64,000 nt of DNA from Flavobacteriales bacterium UBA7666 (GCA_002483265.1 DLHO01000016.1:71674-135673), one strand, 5' to 3'; shown: positions 33,654 through 41,942, counted from the first letter of the stretch. Program-made: numbers and translations. The notes: generated by a model from the letters alone, not told the origin.

Positions 33654-34697
33654 CTATTTACTCAGTAAAGCCAACAAAGCAAAACTTGCCAGCCAGTGTT
33701 CACCCATGTAATCCCCATCCACAATATTCGAGAGAGAAGTTTGAATGTGTTGATCAGCAATGGTGTTCAAATGGGTCAATTCGGGGAGTGCTTTTGTAAT
33801 TCCGTACAAACACCAAGCTCTGCTGAAGTTCAGTCCGTCTAAATGCACCAAATGGCCATCTGAGCGATCTGAAACTTTTCCCGGTTCCAATGTAAACTTT
33901 TTGCTGAATAGCTGAGGAGCAAATCCTTTAAGCCACTTTTTGAAATCTTCTTTGCTTAAAATTCGTCTCATGATATCGATTTCCTCAAAACCGCCCGAAA
34001 GAAAATCATAACCGCTTGGCTCCAAATGTAAAGGATAAGATTTATCATTGAAATAGAAATCACGAGCACGCTTCTCAATGATATTTTTCAAGGAGTCATT
34101 TGAATGGGCAAGCGCATAATCATAGGCAAAGGTCAACCCGAAAGCAGTGTTGATATGGTCTCCCGAACGAATGGCATAATTCAATTTAGGAAGAAAATCC
34201 ACGTATTTCCGGCAAAACAAATCAGACAAAGGTTTTAGGTTAGAACTCAATTCTTTCCCCACCGGATGATTCCAGCTTTCCAATTCGAGCTGTAGTTTTA
34301 ATAGCCAATTCCAGCCATACGTGCGTTCAAAAGATCCGTTGTTTTTTACTCCGAATGATGCAATTTCCTTTTCAATATTGGCCTTACTCAAGTTCGTTTG
34401 AAGCACCATCAGAACCGAATCAGTAATCAACTCCGGATATTTGTTCAGCAATTTCACCATCAGCCAATGACCATGAACAGAAGAATGCCAATCAAAACAA
34501 CCATAAAACGAGGGATGAAGTTCCGCCGGAGATTTTAAATCGCCTTTTTCATTCAAAACTTGTCCCATTTTGTTCGGATATTCCTTTTGAACACATTTTA
34601 GAGGTAAGCTAAGTAATCTTTTTGCCTCGGTTACTGAAATTTCCTGAGCCGGACTGAATGTTGTAATGAAAAGAAATACCACTGTCAATAACTTCAT
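33654..34697 (-). CDS. DUF2891 family exported protein
   Basis: A 347-residue protein with a signal peptide (about residues 1-17, ending TTFSPAQ). It matches DUF2891 through HPSFYGCFDWHSSVHGHW, RTYGWNWLLKLQLEL, HINTAFGLTFAYDYAL, LEPSGYDFLSGGFEE and the C-terminal HLDGLNFSRAWCLYGI. The conserved aromatic and His/Asp residues and helical pattern suggest an alpha/alpha-toroid like those of glycoside-active proteins, but the function is unknown. It is convergent with the LRR gene and divergent from dinB. Confidence 0.85.
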   Translation of the reverse strand: MKLLTVVFLFITTFSPAQEISVTEAKRLLSLPLKCVQKEYPNKMGQVLNEKGDLKSPAELHPSFYGCFDWHSSVHGHWLMVKLLNKYPELITDSVLMVLQTNLSKANIEKEIASFGVKNNGSFERTYGWNWLLKLQLELESWNHPVGKELSSNLKPLSDLFCRKYVDFLPKLNYAIRSGDHINTAFGLTFAYDYALAHSNDSLKNIIEKRARDFYFNDKSYPLHLEPSGYDFLSGGFEEIDIMRRILSKEDFKKWLKGFAPQLFSKKFTLEPGKVSDRSDGHLVHLDGLNFSRAWCLYGITKALPELTHLNTIADQHIQTSLSNIVDGDYMGEHWLASFALLALLSK

Positions 34698-34750
34698 AGT
34701 CTGCGAATTTTTCCAAATGTAGGATTATTTTTCTTCCGCTTAATCATGCG

Positions 34751-34774
34751 TAATTTTGTATACTTGTAAGGAGG
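34751..34774 (+). promoter_or_regulatory. dinB promoter -7 box and strong Shine-Dalgarno site
   Basis: TAATTTTG (34751-34758) is an exact -7 box. AAGGAGG (34768-34774) then sits 8 bp before the ATG at 34783. Such a full Shine-Dalgarno sequence is rare in this window and decides the start; the frame-upstream TTG is inside the -7 box. Confidence 0.65.
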
Positions 34775-34782
34775 GCAAAATC

Positions 34783-35868
34783 ATGGAAAACCAGACAGAA
34801 GAACGAAAAATAATTCACATCGATATGGATGCGTTTTATGCTTCTGTGGAGCAAATGGATAATCCGGATTTGAAAGGAAAACCAATTGCTGTTGGAGGAA
34901 GTAAGTTGAGAGGAGTTGTTGCAGCAGCAAGTTATGAAGCCCGCAAATTTGGTGTGAAATCTGCCATGCCGAGCTCAACAGCAGCTCGTTTATGTCCGGA
35001 ACTTATTTTTGTTCCTCCTCGTTTTGATCGCTATCAGGAAATTTCGGGTCAGATCAGAGCCATTTTTTACGAGTATACCGATTTGGTAGAACCACTTTCG
35101 CTGGATGAGGCATTTTTAGACGTTACAACCAATAAAAAAGGGATTCCATCCGCGACCTTGTTAGCAAAGGAAATTCGTGAGCGTATTCTGAAAGAGGTTG
35201 GATTGACAGCAAGTGCGGGAATTTCAATCAATAAATTCACTGCCAAAATAGCTTCAGATGTCAATAAACCCGATGGACAATTAACCGTTCCTCCTGATGA
35301 AGTAGAACCTTTTTTGGAAAAACTGCCCATTGAACGCTTCTTTGGGATTGGAAAAGTAACGGCTGCCAAAATGAAGGAATTGGGAGTGCGAAACGGGAAA
35401 GATCTGAAGAAAAAAAGCATGATTTTCCTGATCCAGCATTTTGGAAAACAAGGAACTCATTTTTACAATATTGTTCGGGGTATCCATAGAAGTCAAGTGA
35501 AACCGGACAGGATTAGAAAATCCTTTGCGGTAGAACACACCTATTTCTCTGATATCCATTCGAAGCGAAAGATTCTGGAGAAGTTGGAAGAAATTGCAAT
35601 GGATCTTGAAAGAAGAATGGAAAAGCGTTCGATTGCAGGAAAGTGTGTGTCAATTAAGGTCAAGTACTCCGATTTCACAACACAGACCCGCGCAAAAACC
35701 ATTACGGAATACATGTGGAATAAGGCCGATTTCTTTCCGCTCGTTGAAGGATTGTTGGATCATTTGGAAGTCGAAAAGCCCGTTCGTTTACTTGGAATTT
35801 CTCTTTCAAAATTGAATACAGAAGAAACTGAATCAGATCAGAATAAACAGCTTACACTACAGTTCTGA
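34783..35868 (+). CDS. dinB: DNA polymerase IV (Y-family, translesion)
   Basis: A 361-residue Y-family polymerase that bypasses damaged template bases. Catalytic motifs are intact: HIDMDAFYASVEQ near the N-terminus, the YEARKFGVKSAMP steric-gate region, and SLDEAFLDV with the two catalytic acidic residues. The thumb helix-hairpin-helix (ERFFGIGKVTAAKMKELG) and little-finger domain follow. The last residues QLTLQF form a beta-clamp binding motif. No LexA box was recognised in front of it; a -7 box and a strong Shine-Dalgarno site are present. It is convergent with the membrane protein gene, 10 bp apart. Confidence 0.94.
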   Translation: MENQTEERKIIHIDMDAFYASVEQMDNPDLKGKPIAVGGSKLRGVVAAASYEARKFGVKSAMPSSTAARLCPELIFVPPRFDRYQEISGQIRAIFYEYTDLVEPLSLDEAFLDVTTNKKGIPSATLLAKEIRERILKEVGLTASAGISINKFTAKIASDVNKPDGQLTVPPDEVEPFLEKLPIERFFGIGKVTAAKMKELGVRNGKDLKKKSMIFLIQHFGKQGTHFYNIVRGIHRSQVKPDRIRKSFAVEHTYFSDIHSKRKILEKLEEIAMDLERRMEKRSIAGKCVSIKVKYSDFTTQTRAKTITEYMWNKADFFPLVEGLLDHLEVEKPVRLLGISLSKLNTEETESDQNKQLTLQF

Positions 35869-35878
35869 TAAATGCATT

Positions 35879-37243
35879 TTATAATCGGATTCGCAATCCT
35901 ATTCCAGCTCCAAAAGCCGGGTTACGACGTGGTTCAAAATTCCATTTCAGTTGCTGAGAAAGCGATTGATTCAAAGTTCCGAAACCAAATAGCTGAGATC
36001 TTCCGAAGGAATAATGAACTTCGGGGCGCAGCCAAACCGAGCACCCAAATGGACGGAATTTCGGAGCGCTTAAATCCGGTTGCAGTTGTCTGTTTGCTAT
36101 CTGACCATAAGCAAATTCTCCACCGGCCGAAAGTCGGATTTGCATCTTTTTTCCGATAGGAAAGGAGTAAGCAAAACCGATTGGCAGAACAAGTGAATTG
36201 ACTCTGAAGGATTGAATTGCTGTTGAATGTACTGTGTCAAAAGTGGTGATTGGCCCCGGGTTAACGGACCCGACACCTTCTACCGGAATTTCTATTTTGC
36301 TCACATAACCGTATTGAATAACTTTGGAAGATCGGAATCCGAGTCCTGTTAATACTTCCAGTTTTGTTGTCAATTTTCGGTTGACTTCTATTTTTCCGTA
36401 AAAAGTGGAAGAATGAATACGTGCATTCTCTTTCTTTTGTTCAATGTAGGGTTCATCCTTGAAGTCTGCACTTCTCTTTTTTTCGCCCTCCCAATAACTC
36501 AGAATAGCTAAAGACCATTTTCCGGCTCCCTTGTTGCTTTCTTGAGATTTAAGGATCTCTGCAACAATTTGATTCGTGGAGTCGGTTAGAGAGCTTCTAA
36601 GAGTGCTATCAGGCTTGTTTTCTGTAATGGCAACAGCATCTTGTTCTGTAAGAAGCTTGTTTTCCAGTTTGTCAGGGGCTTTTTTTACTTGAAGGTTTTG
36701 TTCTCCTTTCTCAGCTGCAACAAGAGTTTTCCCATCGGGTGAAGTGGATTTCTTGTTTACGCGAAGGGTTGTTTTGTCTTTTGGCAGTTCAGTTGATTTA
36801 GAGTTAAGAAATGAACGGCTTGATTTGAAATGAGTTCTTTTTTTAGTTATTGGAAGCTGCGTTTGAACTGAACTACCGCTTGTTCCTATGGAAAGCTGCG
36901 CTTTCTCTGATATCGGATCATTTAACGCGGTTTGCTTTGATTCATTCATACGAAAAGCGCTGTTTCCGGAATTAGATGAAGATTTTTCATCTTCTGATAA
37001 GCGGTTTTGATGTGTGAGCTGTTTATTTTGGAGATTTTTTTCTGAAAAAGGATAGAAGTAAAGCATCGCAGCGAAACCGGTTGTTCCCAAAAGAACAGGA
37101 AATAGAATGAATAGGAATCTTCTCCGCTTCTTTTTAGCAGCAATTGCCCGGTCAATGTTCTCTTTCATAACCGGATCAAGAGGAAGTTCTAATCCGTCAA
37201 ATGCAGACTGAAACAACAAATCTATTTCGTTAGGCTCTTTCAT
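35879..37243 (-). CDS. Membrane protein with anti-sigma-like N-terminus and outer-membrane-type C-terminal domain
   Basis: A 454-residue protein. Residues 1-40 are cytosolic and charged, followed by a single membrane helix (about 43-64), a long low-complexity Ser/Lys/Thr-rich linker (about 70-225) and a C-terminal beta-rich domain (about 245-454) resembling small PorT-like outer-membrane barrels (TGLGFRSSKVIQYGYVSK, LPIGFAYSFPIGKKMQIRLS, AGIGLRIRL). Its start lies 14 bp inside the end of the ECF sigma gene, so it is probably the sigma factor's membrane partner. The 40-residue cytosolic part is much shorter than usual anti-sigma domains, so the role as anti-sigma is inferred from position only. 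Confidence 0.65.
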   Translation of the reverse strand: MKEPNEIDLLFQSAFDGLELPLDPVMKENIDRAIAAKKKRRRFLFILFPVLLGTTGFAAMLYFYPFSEKNLQNKQLTHQNRLSEDEKSSSNSGNSAFRMNESKQTALNDPISEKAQLSIGTSGSSVQTQLPITKKRTHFKSSRSFLNSKSTELPKDKTTLRVNKKSTSPDGKTLVAAEKGEQNLQVKKAPDKLENKLLTEQDAVAITENKPDSTLRSSLTDSTNQIVAEILKSQESNKGAGKWSLAILSYWEGEKKRSADFKDEPYIEQKKENARIHSSTFYGKIEVNRKLTTKLEVLTGLGFRSSKVIQYGYVSKIEIPVEGVGSVNPGPITTFDTVHSTAIQSFRVNSLVLPIGFAYSFPIGKKMQIRLSAGGEFAYGQIANRQLQPDLSAPKFRPFGCSVWLRPEVHYSFGRSQLFGFGTLNQSLSQQLKWNFEPRRNPAFGAGIGLRIRL

Positions 37244-37769
37244 CGTTTCTTTTTTTTTCCAGATTATTTTTAATCCAATCTCTTGCTCGTGTTAACTGTG
37301 ATTTTGAAGTTCCTTCCGAAATCTCCAAATACGCTGCAATTTCTTTGTGTGTCAGATTGTCCAAAGCAAATAAATTGAAGATTGTTCGATAGCCGGAAGG
37401 CATTCTGTTCAATAATTTCAATAGTTCAACATACTTTTCCTCTGGGTGTTTATCTGTATCAATTAAGTCAGTTGCTGATTCGAAGAAGCTTTCATCTTCT
37501 TTCAGAATTAGTTTTCGCTGACGTTTTAAAATATTAATGGCTGTGCGGATAGTAATGGTTTTGATCCATGGGCCAAGTGGCAGTTCAGGATTCGCCTTTC
37601 CGCTATTTTCATAAACCTTAATGAATGCTTCCTGAAGAATTTCCTGAGCGTCATCTCTACAGTTTGCATAACGCATACAGATACTAAACATAGAAGGGGC
37701 ATATTTTTGATATACCCGGTCAAAAGCTTTTTTATTACCCTTGATGAATTCTTCTATGTTCTCCTCCAT
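37230..37769 (-). CDS. ECF-type RNA polymerase sigma factor
   Basis: A 179-residue sigma-70 family factor. Region 2 is visible (YQKYAPSMFSICMRYANCRD, DDAQEILQEAFIKVY) and region 4 near the C-terminus (LLNRMPSGYRTIFNLFALD, LTHKEIAAYLEISEGTSKSQ). It lacks sigma regions 1 and 3, so it is an extracytoplasmic-function type. The partner gene overlaps its end by 14 bp. Upstream on the same strand are a lipoprotein and a T9SS cargo gene, 30 bp and 500 bp away, which may be targets or operon members. Confidence 0.92.
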   Translation of the reverse strand: MEENIEEFIKGNKKAFDRVYQKYAPSMFSICMRYANCRDDAQEILQEAFIKVYENSGKANPELPLGPWIKTITIRTAINILKRQRKLILKEDESFFESATDLIDTDKHPEEKYVELLKLLNRMPSGYRTIFNLFALDNLTHKEIAAYLEISEGTSKSQLTRARDWIKNNLEKKRNDERA

Positions 37770-37799
37770 TCTCTGTTTTGCAGAATTTTTTAATTGTTT

Positions 37800-38237
37800 T
37801 TAGCGTTGCAGTGTAAAGTAAAATCCACAAGCACCTTCACCTGTTGATTTCTTGTTTTCGTCGATCAGTAATTGATTTCCCGAGTATACAATTTGTCCCA
37901 ATTCATTTGCATCAATGACCAAATAGTTCCCGGTTGATCCTGAAATTTGTTGAAATGTATATGTTCCCGAAGGTAAGTAATAATAAGTGGAATTTCCAGC
38001 AGTATTGTTAACAGTCAATGTGGCGTTTTGAGTACTGAATGTCCATTCGATCTCACCCACAGAATGCGTTTCATTGGCACCGGTTATTCCACCATGAATG
38101 CGCATTAAATTCCATTTTCCGTCAATGGCACTTTTGGTCGAATCACTTTTTGTAGTGTGATTGATTTCTTTTTTACATGCTGTAAATGAACCAAGCATTA
38201 GAAGTAAAAGAAACGAGCTGTAAATAAATTTTTTCAT
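37800..38237 (-). CDS. Lipocalin-like lipoprotein
   Basis: A 145-residue lipoprotein. The lipobox LGSFTAC places the acylated Cys at residue 21. The mature part starts with a polar linker then 'I-D-G-K-W-N-L-M-R-I', the opening seen in small lipocalin-like Bacteroidota proteins, followed by beta-strands (EIEWTFSTQNATLTVNN, GTYTFQQISGSTGNYLVI). The ligand is unknown. It lies 30 bp upstream of the sigma gene on the same strand, so it is probably part of that transcript. Confidence 0.7.
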   Translation of the reverse strand: MKKFIYSSFLLLLMLGSFTACKKEINHTTKSDSTKSAIDGKWNLMRIHGGITGANETHSVGEIEWTFSTQNATLTVNNTAGNSTYYYLPSGTYTFQQISGSTGNYLVIDANELGQIVYSGNQLLIDENKKSTGEGACGFYFTLQR

Positions 38238-38271
38238 CTTTTAAAATTTATTGGTTGAATGTTTAGTCGTA

Positions 38272-38910
38272 TTATTTAATAATCCGTTGTGTAAATTGAT
38301 TCCCCTTGTCATCTGTCAATGTAACGAGGTAAATACCTTGTTCCAAGTTGGATACATCGATGGGTGTGCTGTCTGAAAAGGATTCTTTTAACTGGATTTT
38401 CTGTCCGGAAACGGATTGGATTTCCAGGTTCTCAACAGTGAAGTTTGTTTTGAATCTCAGTTCATTTATAACTGGATTCGGATAAACCACAAAGTTATTT
38501 GAATGAAGTTCATCAAGACCTAAAAAAGGATCAACCGTGAATTGCAAATAGTCGATATCTTCGATGATATCTTGTTCATTTGTAGTAATGGTTGTAATTA
38601 GTTGGAAGCTTCCTGCGCCTGGATTTTCAATAGAAATTGTATCCACACTGTGACAAATGTAAGTAGCCGCACCAACGCTGTAATTAAGCATCAACAGAAT
38701 GTTGTTTCCTTGTTGTTCCGAATGGATACCATTTAGAATACAGCTTCCGGATGGAAAAGTAGTATAACACACTACTTTTAGTGCATCATTCGTTGTCGGA
38801 TTGGCAGGAATCAATTTCAAACTGTCAATCGCCGGTAATTGCGCGCAGACATGATTTGTTAGGAGTGTCAAACCTGCAATCATGAAGCGGAAGAGAATTT
38901 TATTTTTCAT
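38272..38910 (-). CDS. Small exported protein with T9SS type A sorting domain
   Basis: A 212-residue protein with a signal peptide (about residues 1-23, ending NHVCAQ). The last ~75 residues form a T9SS type A sorting signal (FVVYPNPVINELRF, SGQKIQLKESF, SNLEQGIYLVTLTDDKGNQ, QRIIK). The middle of about 110 residues is beta-rich with three Cys (CYTTFPSGSCILNG, TYICHS). The ATG at 38910 is chosen because the signal peptide begins there. It heads a minus-strand series leading to the lipoprotein and ECF sigma factor. Confidence 0.83.
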   Translation of the reverse strand: MKNKILFRFMIAGLTLLTNHVCAQLPAIDSLKLIPANPTTNDALKVVCYTTFPSGSCILNGIHSEQQGNNILLMLNYSVGAATYICHSVDTISIENPGAGSFQLITTITTNEQDIIEDIDYLQFTVDPFLGLDELHSNNFVVYPNPVINELRFKTNFTVENLEIQSVSGQKIQLKESFSDSTPIDVSNLEQGIYLVTLTDDKGNQFTQRIIK

Positions 38911-39246
38911 TTCTTTTGTTTTTAAGTTCTGTTTAGTTGATTGCAATGCGCCAACGCTGAAGCTATGACGTAAGCGTTCTGAATCTAATACAAAACTAAA
39001 AAACGGAAGGTTGCATTTCTTGAAAATATTTTCTGAAATTTGTACTCAGGATCAGAAATTTTCTCAAGATTAGTTTTTGCTCCCTCATCTCTCGAATGAA
39101 GGGTCTAAACGGTAAATGTTGGTTTAAAAGTCATTAAAACGCATTTAACTCAGATTAATTTGGAATTCCCTTGTTAATAAAAAATAGAGTTTCTATCTTT
39201 GCACCCCCAAATTGGGGTTATTGTCTTATTTAAAAATTAAAAGGTA
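38911..39246. other. Divergent intergenic region with inverted repeats and two promoters
   Basis: A 336-bp non-coding stretch. It holds a -7 box on the minus strand (TAGTTTTG, 38998-38991) for the small T9SS gene, a hairpin AACGCT/AGCGTT (about 38953-38978) in that leader, an imperfect 17-bp inverted repeat (39019-39036 with 39052-39068) and the rplM promoter (39171-39201). No ORF of note is seen. Confidence 0.55.
39171..39201 (+). promoter_or_regulatory. rplM promoter (TTG -33 box, TATCTTTG -7 box)
   Basis: TTG at 39171-39173 and TATCTTTG at 39194-39201 are separated by 20 bp, a full match to the Bacteroidota promoter. The leader then carries a palindrome CCCCAA-A-TTGGGG (39205-39217). Confidence 0.75.
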
Positions 39247-39702
39247 GTGGATACTTTAAGTTACAAAACTATATCTGCTAACAAGGAAACCGCGAATAAA
39301 AAGTGGTTGTTAGTAGATGCTGAAGGCCACACGGTTGGTCGTTTAGCAAGTGAGGTAGCGAAGTTAGTACGTGGAAAACACAAGCCAAACTTCACACCGC
39401 ACGCTGACTGTGGAGATAACGTAATTGTTATCAATGCAGCAAAAATCTCGTTCTCTGGTACAAAATTAGAGAACAAAGAGTACGTTCGTTATACTGGATA
39501 TCCAGGAGGACAACGTTCATTGACTGCGCAGGAATTATTGAAACGCAGCCCTGAACGTGTAATCGAAAAAGCGATTAAAGGGATGTTGCCAAAGAACACT
39601 TTGGGCCGTCAATTGTTTAGAAATGTAATAGTTTACGCTGGTACAGATCACAAACAAGAAGCTCAAAACCCGGAGGTTATTAACTTAAAAGCTAATAAAT
39701 AA
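39247..39702 (+). CDS. rplM: 50S ribosomal protein L13
   Basis: A 151-residue large-subunit protein. It matches L13 along its length (KKWLLVDAEGHTVGRLASEV, GDNVIVINAAKISFSGTK, YPGGQRSLTAQELLKRSPE, AIKGMLPKNTLGRQLFRN). It is an early assembly protein of the 50S subunit. The start is GTG at 39247, which gives the MDTLSYKT N-terminus usual in this phylum and is preceded by AAGG. rpsI follows after 5 bp, the conserved L13-S9 pair. A strong promoter and a leader hairpin precede it. Confidence 0.97.
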   Translation: MDTLSYKTISANKETANKKWLLVDAEGHTVGRLASEVAKLVRGKHKPNFTPHADCGDNVIVINAAKISFSGTKLENKEYVRYTGYPGGQRSLTAQELLKRSPERVIEKAIKGMLPKNTLGRQLFRNVIVYAGTDHKQEAQNPEVINLKANK

Positions 39703-39707
39703 AGGAT

Positions 39708-40094
39708 ATGGAAGTAGTAAACGCATTAGGAAGAAGAAAAACTTCAGTTGCTCGTGTGTACTTGATGAAAGGTACGGGCAAGATGACAATTAATAAACGT
39801 GATTACAAGGAGTTCTTTCCAGTAGCTATTTTGCAAGGGAAAGTTGAGCAGCCGTTCAACTTGACTGATACTTTAGGTCAATATGACATTAAAGTAAACG
39901 TAGCTGGAGGAGGAATCAACGGACAAGCGGAAGCTATTCGTTTAGGAGTATCTCGCGCTTTGGTAGAGGTTTCTGCAGATTTCAAAACATTGTTGAAAGC
40001 AGAAGGTTTAATGACACGTGACCCAAGAATGGTTGAGCGTAAAAAACCAGGTCAACCGAAAGCACGTAAGAAATTCCAGTTCTCTAAACGTTAA
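39708..40094 (+). CDS. rpsI: 30S ribosomal protein S9
   Basis: A 128-residue protein with the S9 features VNALGRRKTSVARVYLMKG, NVAGGGINGQAEAIRLGVSR and the basic C-terminal tail KKPGQPKARKKFQFSKR that reaches the P-site tRNA. It sits 5 bp after rplM in the same operon. A T-rich stretch (40101-40113) follows the stop codon but lacks an obvious hairpin. Confidence 0.97.
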   Translation: MEVVNALGRRKTSVARVYLMKGTGKMTINKRDYKEFFPVAILQGKVEQPFNLTDTLGQYDIKVNVAGGGINGQAEAIRLGVSRALVEVSADFKTLLKAEGLMTRDPRMVERKKPGQPKARKKFQFSKR

Positions 40095-40229
40095 TTTGAA
40101 TTTTATTTTTTTTCGTCAACTGGCGGAAAAAGGTTGTTTAGTATCCAAGCACAAAGTATTATCAGTCTGTTGACTGACCCCTTTGTTTAGCTGACTACTA
40201 AGGAACGTAAACAATTAAAACAAAACATT
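40095..40229 (+). promoter_or_regulatory. Structured rpsI-rpsB spacer, candidate S2 leader
   Basis: A 135-nt spacer with a T-rich start, a hairpin TCAGTC/GACTGA (40162-40167 with 40172-40177), and TTTAGTA near 40137 that could pair over distance with TACTAA near 40197. No -7 box was found, so rpsB may be transcribed from rplM and regulated at the RNA level; this is inference. Confidence 0.4.
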
Positions 40230-41003
40230 ATGTCTAAAGTAAATTTTGATAGTTTATTAGAAGCAGGTGTTCACTTCGGACACTTAAAAAGAAAATGGAA
40301 CCCGGCAATGGCGCCGTATATCTTTGACGAGAAAAAAGGTATCCACATTATTGACCTTAATAAGACAATTGCACATCTTGATCAAGCTTGTGCGGCAATG
40401 AAACAAATTGCTAAGTCGGGTAAAAAAATTCTTTTCGTTGCAACTAAAAAACAAGCAAAAGAAATTATCACGGATCGTATTGCTGCGATCAACATGCCAT
40501 TCGTAACTGAGCGTTGGTCTGGTGGTATGTTAACAAACTTCCAAACAACACGTAAGTCAATCCGTAAAATGGTGTCTATCGACAAAATGAGAACGGATGG
40601 TACTTGGGAGACATTGAACAAACGTGAGCGTTTATTCAAAACTCGTCAACGTGACAAATTGGAAAAAACATTTGGTTCAATTGCTGACATGACTCGTCAA
40701 CCAGCAGCGATCTTTATCGTTGATATCTTGAAAGAGCATATCGCATTGGCTGAAGCAAAACGTTTGGGTATCCCTACATTTGCAATGGTAGATACGAATT
40801 CTGACCCTCGTTTGGTTGATTTCCCTATCCCTGCGAATGACGATGCTACAAAATCAATCGCAATCATCTTAGACGCAATTTGTGCATCTATCAAAGAAGG
40901 ATTGGATGATCGTAAAGCGACTTCAACGAAAGATAAAGATGAAGCGCCAGCAGCAGCTGTAACTGAAGAGCCAGCAGCTAAAGTAGAAGAGACAAAAGAA
41001 TAA
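40230..41003 (+). CDS. rpsB: 30S ribosomal protein S2
   Basis: A 257-residue S2 with typical blocks: FDSLLEAGVHFGHLKRKWNP, KILFVATKKQAKEII, RWSGGMLTNFQTTRKSI, IVDILKEHIALAEAKRLGIP and VDTNSDPRLVDFPIPANDDA. The last ~30 residues are an Ala/Glu/Lys-rich acidic extension (EAPAAAVTEEPAAKVEETKE). It binds the 30S platform last and is often autoregulated. tsf follows, the conserved rpsB-tsf order. Confidence 0.97.
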   Translation: MSKVNFDSLLEAGVHFGHLKRKWNPAMAPYIFDEKKGIHIIDLNKTIAHLDQACAAMKQIAKSGKKILFVATKKQAKEIITDRIAAINMPFVTERWSGGMLTNFQTTRKSIRKMVSIDKMRTDGTWETLNKRERLFKTRQRDKLEKTFGSIADMTRQPAAIFIVDILKEHIALAEAKRLGIPTFAMVDTNSDPRLVDFPIPANDDATKSIAIILDAICASIKEGLDDRKATSTKDKDEAPAAAVTEEPAAKVEETKE

Positions 41004-41036
41004 TATCAAAGTAGCCCTGGCGTAACAGTTGGGGCA

Positions 41037-41044
41037 TACTTTTG
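41037..41044 (+). promoter_or_regulatory. -7 promoter box (TACTTTTG) before tsf
   Basis: Exact TAnnTTTG match 26 bp before the tsf ATG at 41071, so tsf can be transcribed on its own in addition to read-through from rpsB. Confidence 0.45.
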
Positions 41045-41070
41045 TACAAACATTTAAAGAACTTATAGTC

Positions 41071-41901
41071 ATGGCAATTACTGCGTCAGATGTAAACAAA
41101 TTACGCCAGCAAACAGGTGCTGGTATGATGGACTGTAAAAATGCATTGGTTGAAGCAAACGGCGATTTCGAAGCTGCTGTGGATGTCTTGCGTAAAAAAG
41201 GTCAAAAAGTTGCTGCGAAAAGAGGTGAGAACGAAGCTGCTGAAGGTTTGGTTTTCGCTCAAACAAGCGCAGACAACAAAGTAGGTGTATTATTGACGTT
41301 GAACTGTGAAACAGACTTCGTTGCTAAAAACGATACTTACCGTAACTTTGTTCAATCATTAGTTGATATCGCAATGAATAACTTACCTGCTACTGCAGAA
41401 GAGTTGAAAACATTGAAATACGATGATAAACTAACTGTTGAAGAAAAAATCACTGAACAAGTTGGTGTTATCGGAGAAAAATTGGATTTATCAGGATATG
41501 CTGTATTGAAAGGTGACACTGTTGTTGCTTACAACCACCCTGGAAACCAATTGGCTACTTTGGTAGCTTTGAACAAAAATGGTGAGACGGTTGCTGAAGC
41601 AGGTCGTCAGGTTGCAATGCAAATTGCTGCAATGAACCCAATCGCTTTAGATAAAGATGGAGTTGATGCTCGTACAATTGAGCGTGAGATCGAAGTTGGT
41701 AAAGAGTTGGCTATCCAAGAAGGAAAACCTGCTGATATGGCTGATAAAATCGCTCAAGGTCGTTTGTCTAAATTCTTCAAAGAAAACACCTTGTTAAGTC
41801 AGGAGTTTATCCGCGATAACAAATTGACAGTTGAACAATTCTTGAATTCTACTGAGAATGGTTTAACAGTTACTGAATTTAAACGTTTCTCTTTGAGTTA
41901 A
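41071..41901 (+). CDS. tsf: Translation elongation factor Ts
   Basis: A 276-residue nucleotide exchange factor for EF-Tu. The N-terminal UBA-like domain (ASDVNKLRQQTGAGMMDCKN) and the core motif CETDFVAKN are present, followed by the coiled-coil and C-terminal domain (QEFIRDNKLTVEQFL). The ATG at 41071 is chosen because the UBA domain starts directly after it. It is followed by a strong bidirectional terminator. Confidence 0.97.
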   Translation: MAITASDVNKLRQQTGAGMMDCKNALVEANGDFEAAVDVLRKKGQKVAAKRGENEAAEGLVFAQTSADNKVGVLLTLNCETDFVAKNDTYRNFVQSLVDIAMNNLPATAEELKTLKYDDKLTVEEKITEQVGVIGEKLDLSGYAVLKGDTVVAYNHPGNQLATLVALNKNGETVAEAGRQVAMQIAAMNPIALDKDGVDARTIEREIEVGKELAIQEGKPADMADKIAQGRLSKFFKENTLLSQEFIRDNKLTVEQFLNSTENGLTVTEFKRFSLS

Positions 41902-41916
41902 TCCACCACGGCGGAA
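41901..41916. repeat. GC-rich short palindrome-like element (copy 1)
   Basis: ATCCACCACGGCGGAA directly after the tsf stop codon. A perfect version (ATCCGCCACGGCGGAT) lies at 43285-43300. Confidence 0.5.
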
Positions 41917-41942
41917 AAGTCCAAAGATTACAAGATAATTGG

